Assembly (NCBI GenBank): GCA_016806645.1
Contig: JACSYO010000415.1
Span: 8,440,501 to 8,504,500, forward strand
DNA from: Ophiodon elongatus
Taxonomy: Eukaryota; Chordata; Actinopteri; Perciformes; Hexagrammidae
Length of the DNA: 64,000 bases
Direction: 5' to 3'
A program made the translations under genes and the position numbers. The notes beneath the pieces are model-generated. The model had not been told where the DNA came from. It saw only the letters and a program-made list of their open reading frames with translations, and made no database searches. Positions within the stretch are counted from its first letter, which is position 1. Each line of letters begins with the position of its first letter. This document shows positions 50,731-63,269 of this stretch, piece by piece.

Positions 50731-50739
50731 GCAAAGTGA

Positions 50740-51600
50740 ATTTTCGCATCACATTACTCGTGGGAGTTTGATCGCAGGACAATTTGTGTTTATTCGCGTC
50801 ATTCGTGCTAGACGCGCTGGAGAGGTGGAGTGGCTTATCCCCATGGAAACCGTTATCAAACCATGGAAGAAATAAACACTATTTCTGTTATGTACATGTT
50901 GTGGAAGTCCCACATATTCCAGGAAACTAAACGCTGTCTTGTCTGGGTTCATAACATCATCCGGAGGCTGTATGAACCCAAAATAAACAGTTTTGCTGTG
51001 ATTTAATCGCAATAAACGGATACAAGGGATGCCGAAAAAACTGCATAATGATGCCGATTTGTAAAAAGTCTGAATTCATGTTTTGTTAGTTCTCTCCACA
51101 AGACGACAAGCAAATAACTTGATTTGAGCTCGATTCCATTGTTGCTAGGCTTTGCTAACATTGTAGCTGCACCATCAACACTCAATAATAATGTCATATA
51201 GGTGTAAATACGGCAGCGTTGTTGTTGTTTGTTATGGTTTATACACAGATTTGTACACATAGTTTTGTCTGGTCTCTGTACTAAGATGAGGTATCGTAGA
51301 GCTCTGGGTGAAGACCCTTTCTGATCCAACAACGTCAGGACTTCAGTGATGACAGGAGGATAATCTCTACGCTGATAGGCTTACTCTCACAGCTTCACGC
51401 AAATTTCTCTCCTGAGTTGGAAAATTTCAACTCGCGCGAATACTTGAATGAGGCGAATTTTGCGTTTTCGCATTGCGTCATTCACACGGCCCGACGCAAT
51501 TTCGCGTTTACTCGCGTCCATTCATGTCTTTGCATTGATTTTGTATGTAATCTAGTCGCACTGCGCGTTTGGTGTGAACACAGCATAACACAGACTTTTA
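50740..51600 (+). mobile_element. PIF/Harbinger-type transposon relic
   Basis: At 50944-50967 the plus strand reads WVHNIIRR, the start motif of fish PIF/Harbinger DDE transposases (WVH..IxRR). The rest of the transposase is missing or scrambled. The flank at 51.37-51.60 kb has CGCATTGCGTC, GCGTTTACTCGCGTCCAT and GCGTTTGGTGTGAACACAGC, echoing GCGTCATTCGTGCTAGACGC on the left. CpG-rich ends of this kind are typical of such elements. Confidence 0.5.
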
Positions 51601-51649
51601 ATGGAGGGTTTAAAAGATGAATATAGTTCACAGAATTAAGTGAAATTTA

Positions 51650-52400
51650 AATGACAAAAGGGAACCATCACTTTATCTTTAATTTCATTTGACTTGTGAA
51701 TTATTCCGAATGATTCAGATATCTGAATCACTACCCATGTCTCTGATTTGTCCAGTCATTACATTAAGCATGGTGTTGTGCCCTTAGACAGCTGCTTTCC
51801 CAGGTACAAAAAACAGCCAACCACAGTTTAGAGGCAGGATTAAGAACGGGGACACCATGCTCCTACATGGCGAGTTACTTGGAGAAAAAAGAAAAAGAAA
51901 GTACCACCTGCTCATGCTCATTGTTTTGGGGGGTTGTTACACATTTGAGGAAGAACAGCACATAACAGCTAAGTGAGCAGAGTGTCAATCAGAAACCATG
52001 GTGACATCTTCTGTTCCCTGCTTATGGGGAAGAGTTGTGTGTGTTGCAGAGTTTACCTGTTTATTTATATCCCTTAACCTTAATACGGAGTGGCCTTCAC
52101 TGCTGCGCGTGTGGCTTCATGCAGAGTGACAATCTGTAGGTGGAGAGGAAGCAGTTTGGGAAAGAGCCAAGCTGAGTGTTGATCTCCCTCTTATGAGATG
52201 GTATTTCATATAGTCTGAATACAGGACGGTTTGTAGGGCTCATGCCTTTGTAGCTCAGGGACAGAAGAGGCAACTCTGGGACAAACTGTCAGCCGCTAAC
52301 ACTGAAAAAACACAAAACGCTGGCCTGCAAACAAGAGCGCACACATGGCGAACACTATCCAAACACAACCTGTGTAATTCAGAACAATCTGTCCACAGAT
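51650..52400. other. Gene-free stretch
   Basis: No repeat or gene recognised. The short ORFs near 52.25-52.5 kb run into the adjoining CA repeat and are artefacts. Confidence 0.45.
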
Positions 52401-52408
52401 TGTACTGT

Positions 52409-52421
52409 ACACACACACACA

Positions 52422-52473
<52 letters not shown>
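52409..52473. repeat. (CA)n microsatellite
   Basis: About 65 bases of CA dinucleotide with one AGAC interruption. Confidence 0.95.
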
Positions 52474-52474
<1 letters not shown>

Positions 52475-52479
52475 CTGCA

Positions 52480-54280
52480 TCACCCAGCACCAATTACCAC
52501 AGCTGTGACCTCACACGTCCGGGTCAGTGATTCCCACAAAACGGACAAGAAAAGAACTTGTCCTGGAATCTCGGCCCCCAATTACTCTGCACTGAGCTCC
52601 CCGGGCGGACAATGCTGCAGGTGAGAAGTTGGAAGGGGCCCATGTCACAGTTTGGCAGAGGAACAATGGAGCCCTGTGGCAGCGCCTGGAACGGCTGCGA
52701 GTCTATGAAGTGCCAGGTTGGAGCTTCTTTTGAAACAGGGTTTTCAAGATGAGATATCTTTATTCGCTGTGTTTCGTCTTCATAAGCTCATCTCACTGTG
52801 TTTGCAAGCAAGACATTCAAGATCTGCTTCATTTCAGCTTTGACAGACGTCACATGCTGACAGTTTAAGTGCCACGACAATAATAGTCAGTGGGAGTTTT
52901 TCTTTGTTACCCTTTGAAAAAAATCTAAAAGGATAAAGTGAAGACAAGTCAATTTATCTAATATACAGTCTAGTCTTACTCATAGTTCACAACTCGCCAA
53001 GATTCTTATTGATAAATAAAGTAATTGTGTTTTGTGTAGCTTTTACATTAATTTTGCCAATTCAAGTTTGCTCCAAAAGAAAGCATGTTTTTCACTCATG
53101 TTCCCCACAAGAGAAGGCAGCTCTTATGTATTTAATTATGAAGGCAATAATGTGTTCTGTTTCAAGTTAGTTTTAGGTTTTAGTGCAATACCATGTTCTG
53201 CTTTTATAACCTTATAGTACACGAGGATCACAACACATCCCATGGCAAGTCGATCCATGCTCAAAACCACAAGAAAAAAAAAAGAAGAAGATTGTTGCAT
53301 ACGACTTACACGTCCCGATCTGCCACCTCTACGGTTAGTATGGGTGGCACGATTCTCTAAATTCACGATTTCAATAAAAATTTTCAACTAGAACTTTGAA
53401 ACAATATTAAGTTGATTTCAACATAGTTAAACTATTTAAAATGTTATTTTAACAAATTTTGGAAGTAAAAATCTTACAGTAATGTATTGAATATAATGTG
53501 TTTTTACTTGTGGAATGATTGAGAGAGAAGAGAGGAGCAAAGCAGGGGATGAGCATGCATACTATAGGACTTCTGTCTTTAGGAAACAGAACAGCGGTAT
53601 GTGTTGCAGAGAACGGCTAAGGTCAACAACAGACCCTGCATTGATTCCACATATGTGGTAAGGTCAAAAACTATCATGGGACCTTTGCCCCTGGGCAGTT
53701 TCCAATCATTCCGTTTCTCATAATCTGTGGAAAACTTGTCTGCTTTTCACAGCTCAATGACCACTCATCTCTGCAGCAATTACAGTAGCCTCTTTGCACT
53801 CAGACCGTTCAATGCCATGTACAAGTGATCTAATGTGATTTAGTTTCCCCACTGCTTTAAGCATGTTGAACATTTTAACTACTGTGCAGGATAATTATAT
53901 TCACATTTAATTGATTGGATACAAGCAACCTAAAAAAAAGAGTTGTAAAAGAAGATAATTATTATGCCCTTTGATCCACAGACAGCTCCCTTAGGAATTG
54001 TGTGGTGTTTTGAGGGTTTAATGGATTATTGATTTGTAAACAAAAGGAGCTAAAATTTAGCTTGATGGAAATTAAACCTGGCTGATTATTTGTGGTATAG
54101 ATACGGACATTACAGCCAAGAATAAAGTACTTTTAATGTCAACACAGCCGATACATGTCGTGTATCAGTTGGCAACCATTTATGATGGCCCCCTTCTGCA
54201 CACAACACTCAATTGATAAACCCCGGGGGCCATGTGAAGATGACTTAGTGGGTCAAATGCAGCCTACAGATATCGCAGAT
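52480..54280. other. Gene-free stretch
   Basis: A consensus donor CTGCAG|GTGAGA at 52620/52621 follows a short open frame (TELPGRTMLQ), but no convincing acceptor defines an exon. The rest is AT-rich. Confidence 0.4.
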
Positions 54281-54292
54281 AGTGAGAGAGAT

Positions 54293-54293
54293 G

Positions 54294-54349
<56 letters not shown>

Positions 54350-54359
54350 CACACACACC
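54293..54359. repeat. (CA)n microsatellite
   Basis: About 66 bases of CA dinucleotide with one AAAC interruption. Confidence 0.95.
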
Positions 54360-55019
54360 GCACAGCGCACAGCTCATACACAAAGTGGAAACAGACGGCG
54401 CTAAAAATAAACCCTCTGAAATATTTAACTTACTGACCCAGAAAACAGCCTCAGTGTAATATGTTTGCACAAGCAGAGGACACCGCGGCGACAGAGCCAT
54501 GATATCATTAGGGCTGACGGTAACTCTTAATATAATGCATGCTATGCTGCACTGTCTGCCACAAGTTAATGCATCAGAGTCACATGCAAATAAAGCATGT
54601 TGTTCAGGCAATTGTGAAAGGATGATAAAATCATGCAAGGAGTGATTCAATCAGGTCACTTGGCATCATATGTCCTTAAAGGGGCACTCCAGCAGTCTAG
54701 TGCTGCACTTTCATGAAAAGAAGGGAAAGATTACAGGAAAAAGAACGGGGAAAAAATTGAAGCAACAGAATCCTTTTCGTCCAATCTAATTTTAGTGCCT
54801 AGCATGCTCCAAAAGCATGGGATCCTACGTTTCCCATAATGCAACCAATGACATCAAGTGCAAGGATCTGAATTATGAATTAGTATTCTGTGTTTGCTGA
54901 GCCTATGGATCAAACATGTTCGAATCAAATGCTCTTAGGATTCAAGGGTTTCATTCTTGGAATCCCAAACCCAGAAGCTGAATGCCCTCCATCTTCAAAC
55001 CAGAGTCTACAGCCATGCT

Positions 55020-55555
55020 AGCAGCTCTGTGAGGCTGTATTCAGGCCTGTCTGCTTTGAGCTAAATGCTAATGCTTGCATGTTAAAATCCTCACAATGAC
55101 AATGTTAGCATGCTGATGTTTAGCAGGTCTGATATTTACCATGTTCACAATCATAGTTTAGCGTGTCAGCATGCTAACGTTAGCTAATTAGCAATAAACA
55201 CAAAGTGCAGTTTAAGCTGATGGTGCATCAAGTATTGGACAAATTCCATTTTTGACTCGATGATGGCACTAGAGGGAAACTCAGAGGATCACCAAATTTG
55301 TTACAATTCATCCTGGGGTGAACATGAATATCCACACCAAATTGAATGGAAGTCCATCCAAAAGTTTAAAAATCACAAATGTCAATCGCTTTGTGACTCT
55401 AAGAAATATTCAGGGGAGCAGTAAAATAAGTAGGCTTCATCATCTGGGAACCATTAATAACTGTACCAAATGCCATGGTAATCCATTTAAACATAGTTGA
55501 GATAGGCTTTTTTTAGTCTGGACCCAAGTGGTGGACCGACCGACCGACCGACCAA
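55020..55555 (+). repeat. Interspersed repeat, longest copy of the GCTTTGAGCTAAATG family
   Basis: In order: GCTTTGAGCTAAATGCTAAT, CACAATGACAATGTTAGCAT, GTGCAGTTTAAGCTGATGG, GATGATGGCACTAGAGGGAA, CATGGTAATCCATTT and a short CCGA tandem run (CCGACCGACCGACC) at about 55536-55553. The left half matches the copy at 7.03-7.31 kb and the right half matches 32.1-32.4 kb. Confidence 0.7.
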
Positions 55556-55740
55556 CAATTCAATTCAATTCAATTCAATTTATTTTTGTATAGCCCAAAA
55601 TCACAAATTACAAATTTGCCTCAGAGGGCTTTACAATCTGACAAACAGACATCGCAATCTGACAAACAGACATCGCCATCCCTAGAGCCATGGCTAAAAA
55701 GACTAAATATATTTCCAGCCATCTATTCCACAGGTAAGAC
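55556..55740 (+). repeat. (CAATT)n-led interspersed repeat
   Basis: AATTCAATTCAATTCAATTT, TTTTTGTATAGCCCAAAATC, then CAGAGGGCTTTACAATCTG and a short tandem duplication of ACAAACAGACATCGC. This text is common in teleosts. A related TTGAATTGAATTGAAT run with TATACAAAAATA lies at 23043-23079 on the other strand. Confidence 0.65.
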
Positions 55741-55879
55741 CCAAGAAATTATTTAAAAATGGATGGATGATGGTACGCCTTGGTCGGGTCTCCCTTGAAA
55801 AGCATCTTTAATCTCACTTGGCCTGTTCGGGGATAAGTTCATTAGAAGAATCAAATCAAATGAAGTGAGAGTCAAAGTT

Positions 55880-56520
55880 CCTCAGTGACCCCAGACGTGC
55901 CCTTCTCAGGACGGTCTGGTTGACGAAGAGGGCTTGGTGATTGGCATGGCCTCCTGTCCTGCTTGCCGCTAAACAGCCATGTCCATATTCAGCAATGATA
56001 TTGGCCTCTAACCCCCAGTTCGGATGCCATTACCATTTTAGAGCGTCCGGGCTGGTGCACAACACTATTAATATTAATGTTCTGTGACTGAGGCGGCTTT
56101 GGAAGAACTTTCTCCCACATCAATATTGATGGTGTTGCCATACATTGGAGTCAGGGCCCTCTTTAAGGATTTATAAGAGGAACGCTGGTGGGGGGTGGTG
56201 TCTGTATGAGAAAGGGGCCAATGCCATTTTTGGTCTGCTCCTCAATGATGTACATTTTCCTGCCGTTCAGAGCAATTTCCGTAGGAGAGAGGTGACTCAA
56301 ACTCACGCCTGATGAGATCTGAGTGGAGAGGGGCCGTGCCGAGACGGATCCAATTCCCCCGCAATGCTTTGCCGGAGATGATAGTTATGGAAAAATGAAC
56401 GTTTCATTTCAGGGGATCTGGGAATGCTAAATGGGGGTCTGTTGATTCTGGAGAAGGGGGTATTGCTTTTGGGACATCTTCACAAACAGTCCACTCTTGG
56501 GCCACACACGTAGACACAGA
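55880..56520. promoter_or_regulatory. Candidate non-coding regulatory block
   Basis: Non-repetitive, balanced base composition, no coherent ORF or splice signal. It contains GAATGCTAAATGG and several GGGG/CCCC groups. Function is inference only. Confidence 0.18.
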
Positions 56521-56599
56521 TCCAATTCATTATAATATTAGCTTTGGAGATACATTGCTCTATATATCAAGTGTCGAGAGGGCGTGCTCGGTAAAGAGT

Positions 56600-58140
56600 T
56601 TCAGGCCTGGCTCTTTTGTCATGCATTCAAATATAAATCATACAGAGGAAAAAAAAACAAGAGGAAATTAATGAAACTTTAAATGAACTTTGGCTTAGCC
56701 TTGTTCTCATAAACCCCTTGCAAAGCCTACACTGGTGGTTGAGAATTTCAGCTTCATTTGTCATGCTGCTTAAAATGTTAGGGGTTGTAGAAGCCATGGA
56801 ACGCTAAAGGAGGACTCTGAGTATTTTGTAATGTGGTGTCATGGCAGCAAAAGATGGGGAAAAGACCACTAAATTGATGCCGTTGAATATCACTCTAGCA
56901 AAACACACATCTTTGAGCTTTTTAACAAGAATGGACTGCAAACTTTCTGCTAATAAGGATTATTATCATTATCAATTAAAGCATTTACGGACACCGGAAC
57001 GATCTGTAAATATGACAATGACATACAGCAGACATGGCAGACGTGTTAACACAGAGTGCATCAATAGCATTCATTTGGAGTTGTGTTGCTGGTCACATTC
57101 AATATTCACTCACTTTTCGATCTAGTCTGCTCTCCAACGTCACGCCAGCACCGCGCTCGCTTTGCGACGGCGTTCACGCGGCACTGAGGTCCGAGCATTT
57201 CAAAGCGTGGACTTTCTGTGCAGTGTGCAGTTTCTCTTTGATATGTGTGAGTATTCCTGATCTATCGTTCCATCACCAATGATGCATATGATTGACACAT
57301 AAGGAAGACACAATACAGAATCAATAATTTAACAGCAATAAGGATAAAACATGCCATCAGAAGCAATAAAATGAATGAAGAAGGTCAGATTATAAGAAAA
57401 TGTAGAAATTTGAATACAAAAATGTCTTACAAAAGAGTACAAAAAAAAAGATGATAAAACACAAAAATATGTAGTAAATTGTAGTAATGTAGAACATTTG
57501 TAGTGTTTTTTTTGGGACATCAACCTCATGCTTACATGTGTTTTGTCAGAATACCTAAATTCTTTGATTAAAATGAGAGTATATGTTGCTTCAGAAATGC
57601 AAGTAAAAAACGACACATTTGCTGTCAAGATATGGTTAGTCTGACGAATATTTATTAAAAGAACATATTGTACAATAGGAAAAAAGAACAACAGACATTT
57701 CAAAACTTACATCTTTTTATTGGATAACTTACTAAAACAATTACTAAAACAAAGATCAAGGCAGTTTCTGAAGAGCAAGCCATTGATTCATCTTTAAAGC
57801 CCCAGACTGCAGTGCTTTCACCCACCCGCAACAATATTCACTCTCACAGATATGCATTTCTGTTTGTTCAGCTGAGCAGAAAGACTCTATTGTCAGTCTG
57901 TTTAACATTTAGATAGAATTAAGCAACAACAGTCTCATCACATCTCATCTGGTTATTGATCCGTCAAAGACCAGCGTCAGTGTCAAGCGCACACCGTCTC
58001 TCAGGGCAACTGAGAATAAACGTGTTGCAGAACAGAGAGAGCTGCTCTGACAAGACAAGGGTCACTGTTACAAATGTCCGGCCTCCTCCCCCTCCACACC
58101 GTCCCTTTCACTTAATACCCCGCTGCATTTTGATGGTGTG
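56600..58140. other. Gene-free stretch with a small CpG-rich patch
   Basis: CpG density rises at 57135-57185 (ACGTCACGCCAGCACCGCGC...), after an acceptor-like TTTTCGATCTAG, with a donor-like ATGT|GTGAGT near 57245. All three plus frames are partly open over about 100 bases, so it is not a convincing exon. Confidence 0.35.
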
Positions 58141-58149
58141 CCAGTAAGT

Positions 58150-58760
58150 GGGACCTCTTTGGGGAGACAAAGAGTGACCTCAATTCAATCTGACATCCCA
58201 CCTATCGATCTGGGCCTCCGTATCCCCCAGAGATGGATGTCTAGCTCGCCCCTGTGCTGCCAACATTCACATTCAGCGACAAGACAAAACATGCCTTTTT
58301 ATTAAACAAAATCCGTCCACATGTCTCGCCTCCTCGACCCAAGTCTAGATTACACACGCGGCGAGCTGCTTTCGCGGGCCTTCCTCCTCCCACGTAGGGC
58401 ACTGTTCATCTTCGGTGGGGCCCTTTTGCGAAATTGAAAGTGTGTCATAACAAATAGAGGAGGTGTCTGGCTTAAATGCATGTGACTGGCGCCGATGTCA
58501 TCTCTGTCAAAGGAGCATCCCTTGTATTTTTAACAGGGGGACTGTGACATGGACCCAGGACAATTACTGTCAGAGCACACGGGGTGATGAATCTGCTGCC
58601 TTATTGTGTTTGTCATGTCGACCTCTGGCTGGGACCTGATTGGTATGGTCGCCTACCTACAGACGGCTCAGAGGGACGCATTGTTTCTGTCCTGCATGTG
58701 TAAATGTGTGCATCATAGCACTGCGCTGCAACCTAATTGACCCTCACGTCAAAATGAGTC
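58150..58760. promoter_or_regulatory. Candidate non-coding regulatory block
   Basis: Unique-looking, GC-balanced sequence (GGCGCCGATGTCATCTC region, GGGACCTGATTGG) without ORFs, set between AT-rich flanks. Confidence 0.18.
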
Positions 58761-59471
58761 ATCCATTTAGAAACAAATGACAACTACGCTTGATCGGTAG
58801 CACACATCTTGTGTATTGTCTTTGAACGTGACTTTGGCTTTTCTAGATATATTACTTTAATAGAAAAAAGGAAATCATAAATATAGCATGTTGAGACTTG
58901 GTCATTATATAACATTTTTGAGGGTACTTAAAGTTCATAGTTTTTTGGGTTTGAGTTCTTTACAAACTGATTTTTACCCAGATTTTCTCACAGTCCCTCT
59001 GAATAAGTTTAAAAAACAAGAAATGGTTAAGCTAGAAGACTCATTTAATGAACTTAACATGCAAATGATACCATTAAGGAACAATGTTCACCTAGTCTAT
59101 GGTATTATTGATTTGTTTTCATCTGTCCACAGTTTTTTAGTAATCAAAATAAACACAAGTTGTTCCAACAAAGCAAGACATCTGGACTAGATGCACCAAA
59201 TTCCCACATATTAGTGTAAAATGTAGTAAAATTTGTAATATATGCGAAGCCATTTACCCACAAAGAAATAACCTGCAGTTGCGACACCTGGTTCTGATAT
59301 TCACTGGCGCTGATTTGTATCTTGAAGCAACATATTTTTTGCTTTTATGGTATATGCTGAGACCAGTGTTTGCCATAAATGGCAGGTGTGCAAAATTGAA
59401 GTGCAAAAGTAATTCAGCTCCTGCCATTCAAAGGAGCTGTGTCAGTTTGATTTACCTGTACACATAAACAT

Positions 59472-59602
<131 letters not shown>

Positions 59603-59736
59603 TTTAGGCCACATGTGTTTTTATTCATATGGTGAAAAAAAAAGAAGTGCGCCTCCAAAATGGAGGTTGAGGGGTCATGGTGTTTGGCCAGGAGTGACAG
59701 CTCCGAAATGAAGGCATAAGTCAATCGGCTACTCTT

Positions 59737-59738
<2 letters not shown>

Positions 59739-59790
<52 letters not shown>
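59739..59790. repeat. (CA)n microsatellite
   Basis: About 50 pure bases of CA. Confidence 0.95.
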
Positions 59791-59792
<2 letters not shown>

Positions 59793-59907
59793 GGGAGGTG
59801 GGATGGCGGTGGGCGGGTAGGATGGAGGGTGGGGATTGAGGGATTGGGGGAGGTAGTTGGAGGAGGGGAGGGTTGGGTGTAAGGGGCACAAGGTTACCAT
59901 GTGGGGG

Positions 59908-59909
<2 letters not shown>

Positions 59910-59951
<42 letters not shown>
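59910..59951. repeat. (GT)n microsatellite, opposite orientation
   Basis: About 42 bases of GT, inverted relative to the CA tracts on either side. The purine-rich spacer 59790-59910 is G-rich on the plus strand. Confidence 0.95.
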
Positions 59952-60108
59952 TGAGAAGGAGGTAACATGACATTATGTTTGAGGTCTGAGAGTCAAAACG
60001 CACAAACCTGTACTTGTCTATGTCCCTGTCTTGTCTTTCTTTTTTAACTCGATCTGACTGTTATAACTGAGAGCTACCAGCAGCTATATTTACCCAAACT
60101 TGAACACA

Positions 60109-60109
<1 letters not shown>

Positions 60110-60177
<68 letters not shown>
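60110..60177. repeat. (CA)n microsatellite
   Basis: About 68 bases of pure CA. Confidence 0.95.
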
Positions 60178-60178
<1 letters not shown>

Positions 60179-60239
60179 TGAACCCAAAGGTCAAAGACCA
60201 TGTGTGTTCTTTCTCTCTCCGTGTCTCCCCCCACACACC

Positions 60240-60241
<2 letters not shown>

Positions 60242-60320
<79 letters not shown>
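60242..60320. repeat. (CA)n microsatellite
   Basis: About 78 bases of pure CA, 65 bases after the preceding tract. Confidence 0.95.
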
Positions 60321-60322
<2 letters not shown>

Positions 60323-60329
60323 GGTCGTG

Positions 60330-61180
60330 GTGTTTGCTTACTTTCTGTCACGCACCAAGCAGGCCTGTATCAACATTTGGGTTGCATCCCAGCGTGAGTG
60401 CGGGGCGACCCCCACTTGCTTTAAAATCATTGACTGATCCACGGCATTGATCGGCACATGTGCCTTTTCCCCCCTCATTGAAATCAAAGTGCTCTTTGGG
60501 ACAAAGAAATACCTACAAGCAAACAGCAGAATTATTTATCCTTGATGATCTGTGCGTTATTGGCGTCGGTGGAAGAAATCTGAAAACACAATGCTGCCAT
60601 GGATAGATGGGCAAATATGATCGAAAAGATTGCACCGCAGATTAGTACACAGTCATTACACAGCCCAGATAAATCAGAAGCAGGAGAAGAACACGACACC
60701 GAGGTCGGCGGCATTCAGAGTTTATGATGATTTTCAGCTAGCCGCCCCGGCTCGCAGTGTGTGACCATGGCAACCACAGAAACCTCAGCAAGGGAAACAA
60801 CAAAGGAGCTTATTCTAAATGTATCGAGAATCCCTGAACTATGAACTTCTTCACCAGCAACAAACAGATCACAGAGCGTCCCTCGCTGTTGGAAAGTACC
60901 GTAATATGCTTCGGGACCAAGGTTCAGTTCTGGCCTTTGTTGTCTGTCATTCTCATCTTTCTCTCCCTTCATTTCCTCCTTGCCTCTAAACAGTCAACTG
61001 ACAACAGCGAAAATGACGAATAAAATAAAATAGTCGAATAGTACAACACTCTCAGAACCTATAAAGCAGGCAAGGCTTTTAAAGAGGCATTCCACAGATC
61101 AGTGCACTCATCGTGAGATGAAATCAACCTGTGAAAAAAAAACCCTGTGTCGTTTAATGTCTTCAATGGCTCTAATGGCA
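60330..61180. other. Gene-free stretch
   Basis: Unique sequence; ORFs up to 85 codons on the minus strand lack motifs and start context. Confidence 0.4.
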
Positions 61181-61186
61181 ATGTCC

Positions 61187-61480
61187 AGGGATGGAAACTA
61201 TGGAACTACTTTACTCAAGTAAACATACTTAAACTTTAAGGAAATGTTACTCGAGTAAAAATAAGTTACTTGTGTGAAAAAGTACTCGGATAAAAGCAGA
61301 TCAGTTCAAATGTACCCAGCGTGAACAGGTCAACACTAGTGGAACAGCATCACACCGGCCAAACCACAGTGGTGGTAAAGAAAGTAAAGAAAATACTTTA
61401 AATACCAAAGTAAAAGTACTCATTTTGCAGAATGGCCCATTTAAGAATCCTATGTTACATTATTTTTGGATGCATCATTG
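61187..61480. repeat. MITE copy E
   Basis: GGGATGGAAACTATGGAACT, TACTTTACTCAAGTAAACAT, TACTCGAGTAAAAATAAG and AAGTAAAAGTACTCATTTTG are the core blocks of the family seen at 3.0, 4.9, 9.8 and 31.5 kb. Confidence 0.6.
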
Positions 61481-61667
61481 CATGGCTTAACCTATAATGA
61501 TGTACATAATAATCAATTTGTTTATTTATATTTTTTGCTTTAATAATCTGTCGTTTAACGGGTAATTTAAGATTTAGAATTTCGGCCTTTCGTTAAAGTT
61601 AATAATTCCTGTAGTAAATGTTCCTGGTTTCACTGCCAGAACAACAATAAATTAATTTTGAAAGCAT

Positions 61668-61889
61668 AATTTCAGCCTGTGATACACCTGATTATCAATT
61701 ATACATACGCATATTATATATAGGTATATATATAATATGCGTATGTATAATTGATCATTATACAATTATGACAATAATTGTATAATTATAGACTACAGCT
61801 ATAATATGTGTATACATACACATATTATATATATATATATAATATGTGTATGTATAATTGATAATCAGGTGTATCACAGGCTACAATTA
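61668..61889. repeat. Large nested AT-rich palindrome
   Basis: The left arm (GCCTGTGATACACCTGATTA ...) and right arm (... TAATCAGGTGTATCACAGGC) match almost perfectly over more than 50 bases. A further inverted block (TATGCGTATGTATAATTGAT) and an ACAATTATGACAATAATTGT palindrome sit inside. It could be a foldback element. Confidence 0.9.
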
Positions 61890-62194
61890 TTCTATCAAAA
61901 TGAAATATATATACACACATGAGAAGACATCTTCAGTACAGCTCCACAAGAAAAAAAGAGAATAAACTAGACAATGACACTAAAATGTCTGGCAAGATAT
62001 GAAAACGGATGGACATCGTGGTGGGCAACAATCATAATTGCATCACATGAATTTAATAGTGCGCCATGTTGACAGAACAATAAAGCGTCGCCAAGGCAAC
62101 TAGCACAGAGATGTGAAGACAATATGATCTCGACAGCAGCTACAGCCCACAAACACACACATTAGAGCAAATAGAGCCTGCGCAGTTTAAGCTC

Positions 62195-62232
<38 letters not shown>
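62195..62232. repeat. (CA)n microsatellite
   Basis: About 38 bases of pure CA, just downstream (in minus-strand sense) of the candidate first exon at 62292-62346. Confidence 0.95.
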
Positions 62233-62235
<3 letters not shown>

Positions 62236-62291
62236 TGACGTCCTCCATCTGTTGGCTACAGTGGGTTACAATAGTGTGTTGTTGTACTTAC

Positions 62292-62346
62292 CTGTCTGAG
62301 CGTCCTTCTGTGACGTCATCCTGTGCACCGCTAATTCCTCCTCCAT
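62292..62346 (-). CDS. Candidate first coding exon of a minus-strand gene
   Basis: ATG at 62346 begins MEEELAVHRMTSQKDAQT, ending in phase 1 at a consensus donor GACAG|GTAAGT (62292/62291). A full CRE, TGACGTCA, lies within it at 62311-62318. Upstream on the minus strand are a TTTAAA box and the 32-bp tandem repeat. The downstream exons should lie at lower coordinates; the exon-like block at 42812-42879 is not in matching phase, so at least one exon is missing. The family is not recognised. Confidence 0.35.
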
Positions 62347-62395
62347 CTGCTTCCAGTGAAACTCCTCTGCTCCTTCTTTCTTAAAGCATTAGTTA

Positions 62396-62468
62396 CCAGT
62401 CCACTCTGCCTCTCTGTCCCAGTATAACCAGTCCACTCTGCCTCTCTGTCCCAGTATAACCAGTCCAC
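62396..62468. repeat. 32-bp tandem repeat, 2.3 copies
   Basis: Two identical 32-base units beginning CCAGTCCACTCTGCC and ending CCCAGTATAA (62396-62427, 62428-62459), then a partial third, CCAGTCCAC. It lies in the likely 5' region of the 62.3 kb exon. Confidence 0.95.
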
Positions 62469-62937
62469 CGCGCCCCTCAAATTCAAAACGTTTTAAAGTG
62501 AAGAAGACACCTGAGAGAATCCAGCTCCATGAGCTTGTTAGTTAAGGAGCTCCACTCAGCATGTAGATCATTCAAGGTATCTGCCTGAAATCCCTTATTT
62601 CAACCTTCTACCCTTATTCCCACTACAAACCAAAGTCTCTCTGGGTGTATATAGCCTACTATATAGATATAACGAGTTGTATGTAAGTAACTCTACATAT
62701 CGTTTCATTTTATTTTAATCTATTGTAATTTAGATATTAGTATCTTTATATTTTATGTATGTGTAGCGAAAAGGGCTAACCTACATTTGTGTAGTGAAAT
62801 GACAAATAAATGAACAGTGTACTTTTTTTTAAACTTATGTTGAGATACCGTAATGCAAATCTTAACCAAAATCTTTCATTTTATTGCATTGTTGTGCATT
62901 TTTTTTTGTATTGTTCACACTCAACATGCATCTCCTA

Positions 62938-63175
62938 CAGCTGGGACATGAAGCGCTGCGGAGATCTTTTCCTAAAGACAACGTTAACTGACTCACAGTT
63001 GGAGAAGTTCCACAGTTACGATGGGCATGAAACTTTTGAATTATCAGTAGGCTACATTAGAAGATCAGAAAATATATGGTTGTTTTGATCAATAGTCAAA
63101 CATGTGTACAGAAAAACTTTGGGGAGAAGATTCGACTTCCGAGGCGTATTTCATCAATAAACATCAAATCACAGA
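62938..63175 (+). other. Possible terminal exon on the plus strand
   Basis: Acceptor ATGCATCTCCTACAG is followed by a frame WDMKRCGDLFLKTTLTDSQL running to TGA at 63088, with AATAAA at about 63155. The frame would fit the ATGACATG at the end of the 49.35 kb exon, but the chance of that is one in three. No family recognised. Confidence 0.22.
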
Positions 63176-63269
63176 TGAAAGGACTCATTTTGTGTGCTCT
63201 GCTTTAAACATATTGATGCTATTCTGGGTTGCAATTATATGACAGTAAAAGACAGCAGAAAACTTACTG

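Noticed and set aside
57120..57250. CpG-rich plus-strand exon
   Set aside because: More than one frame is open, the donor is poor and no partner exon was found.
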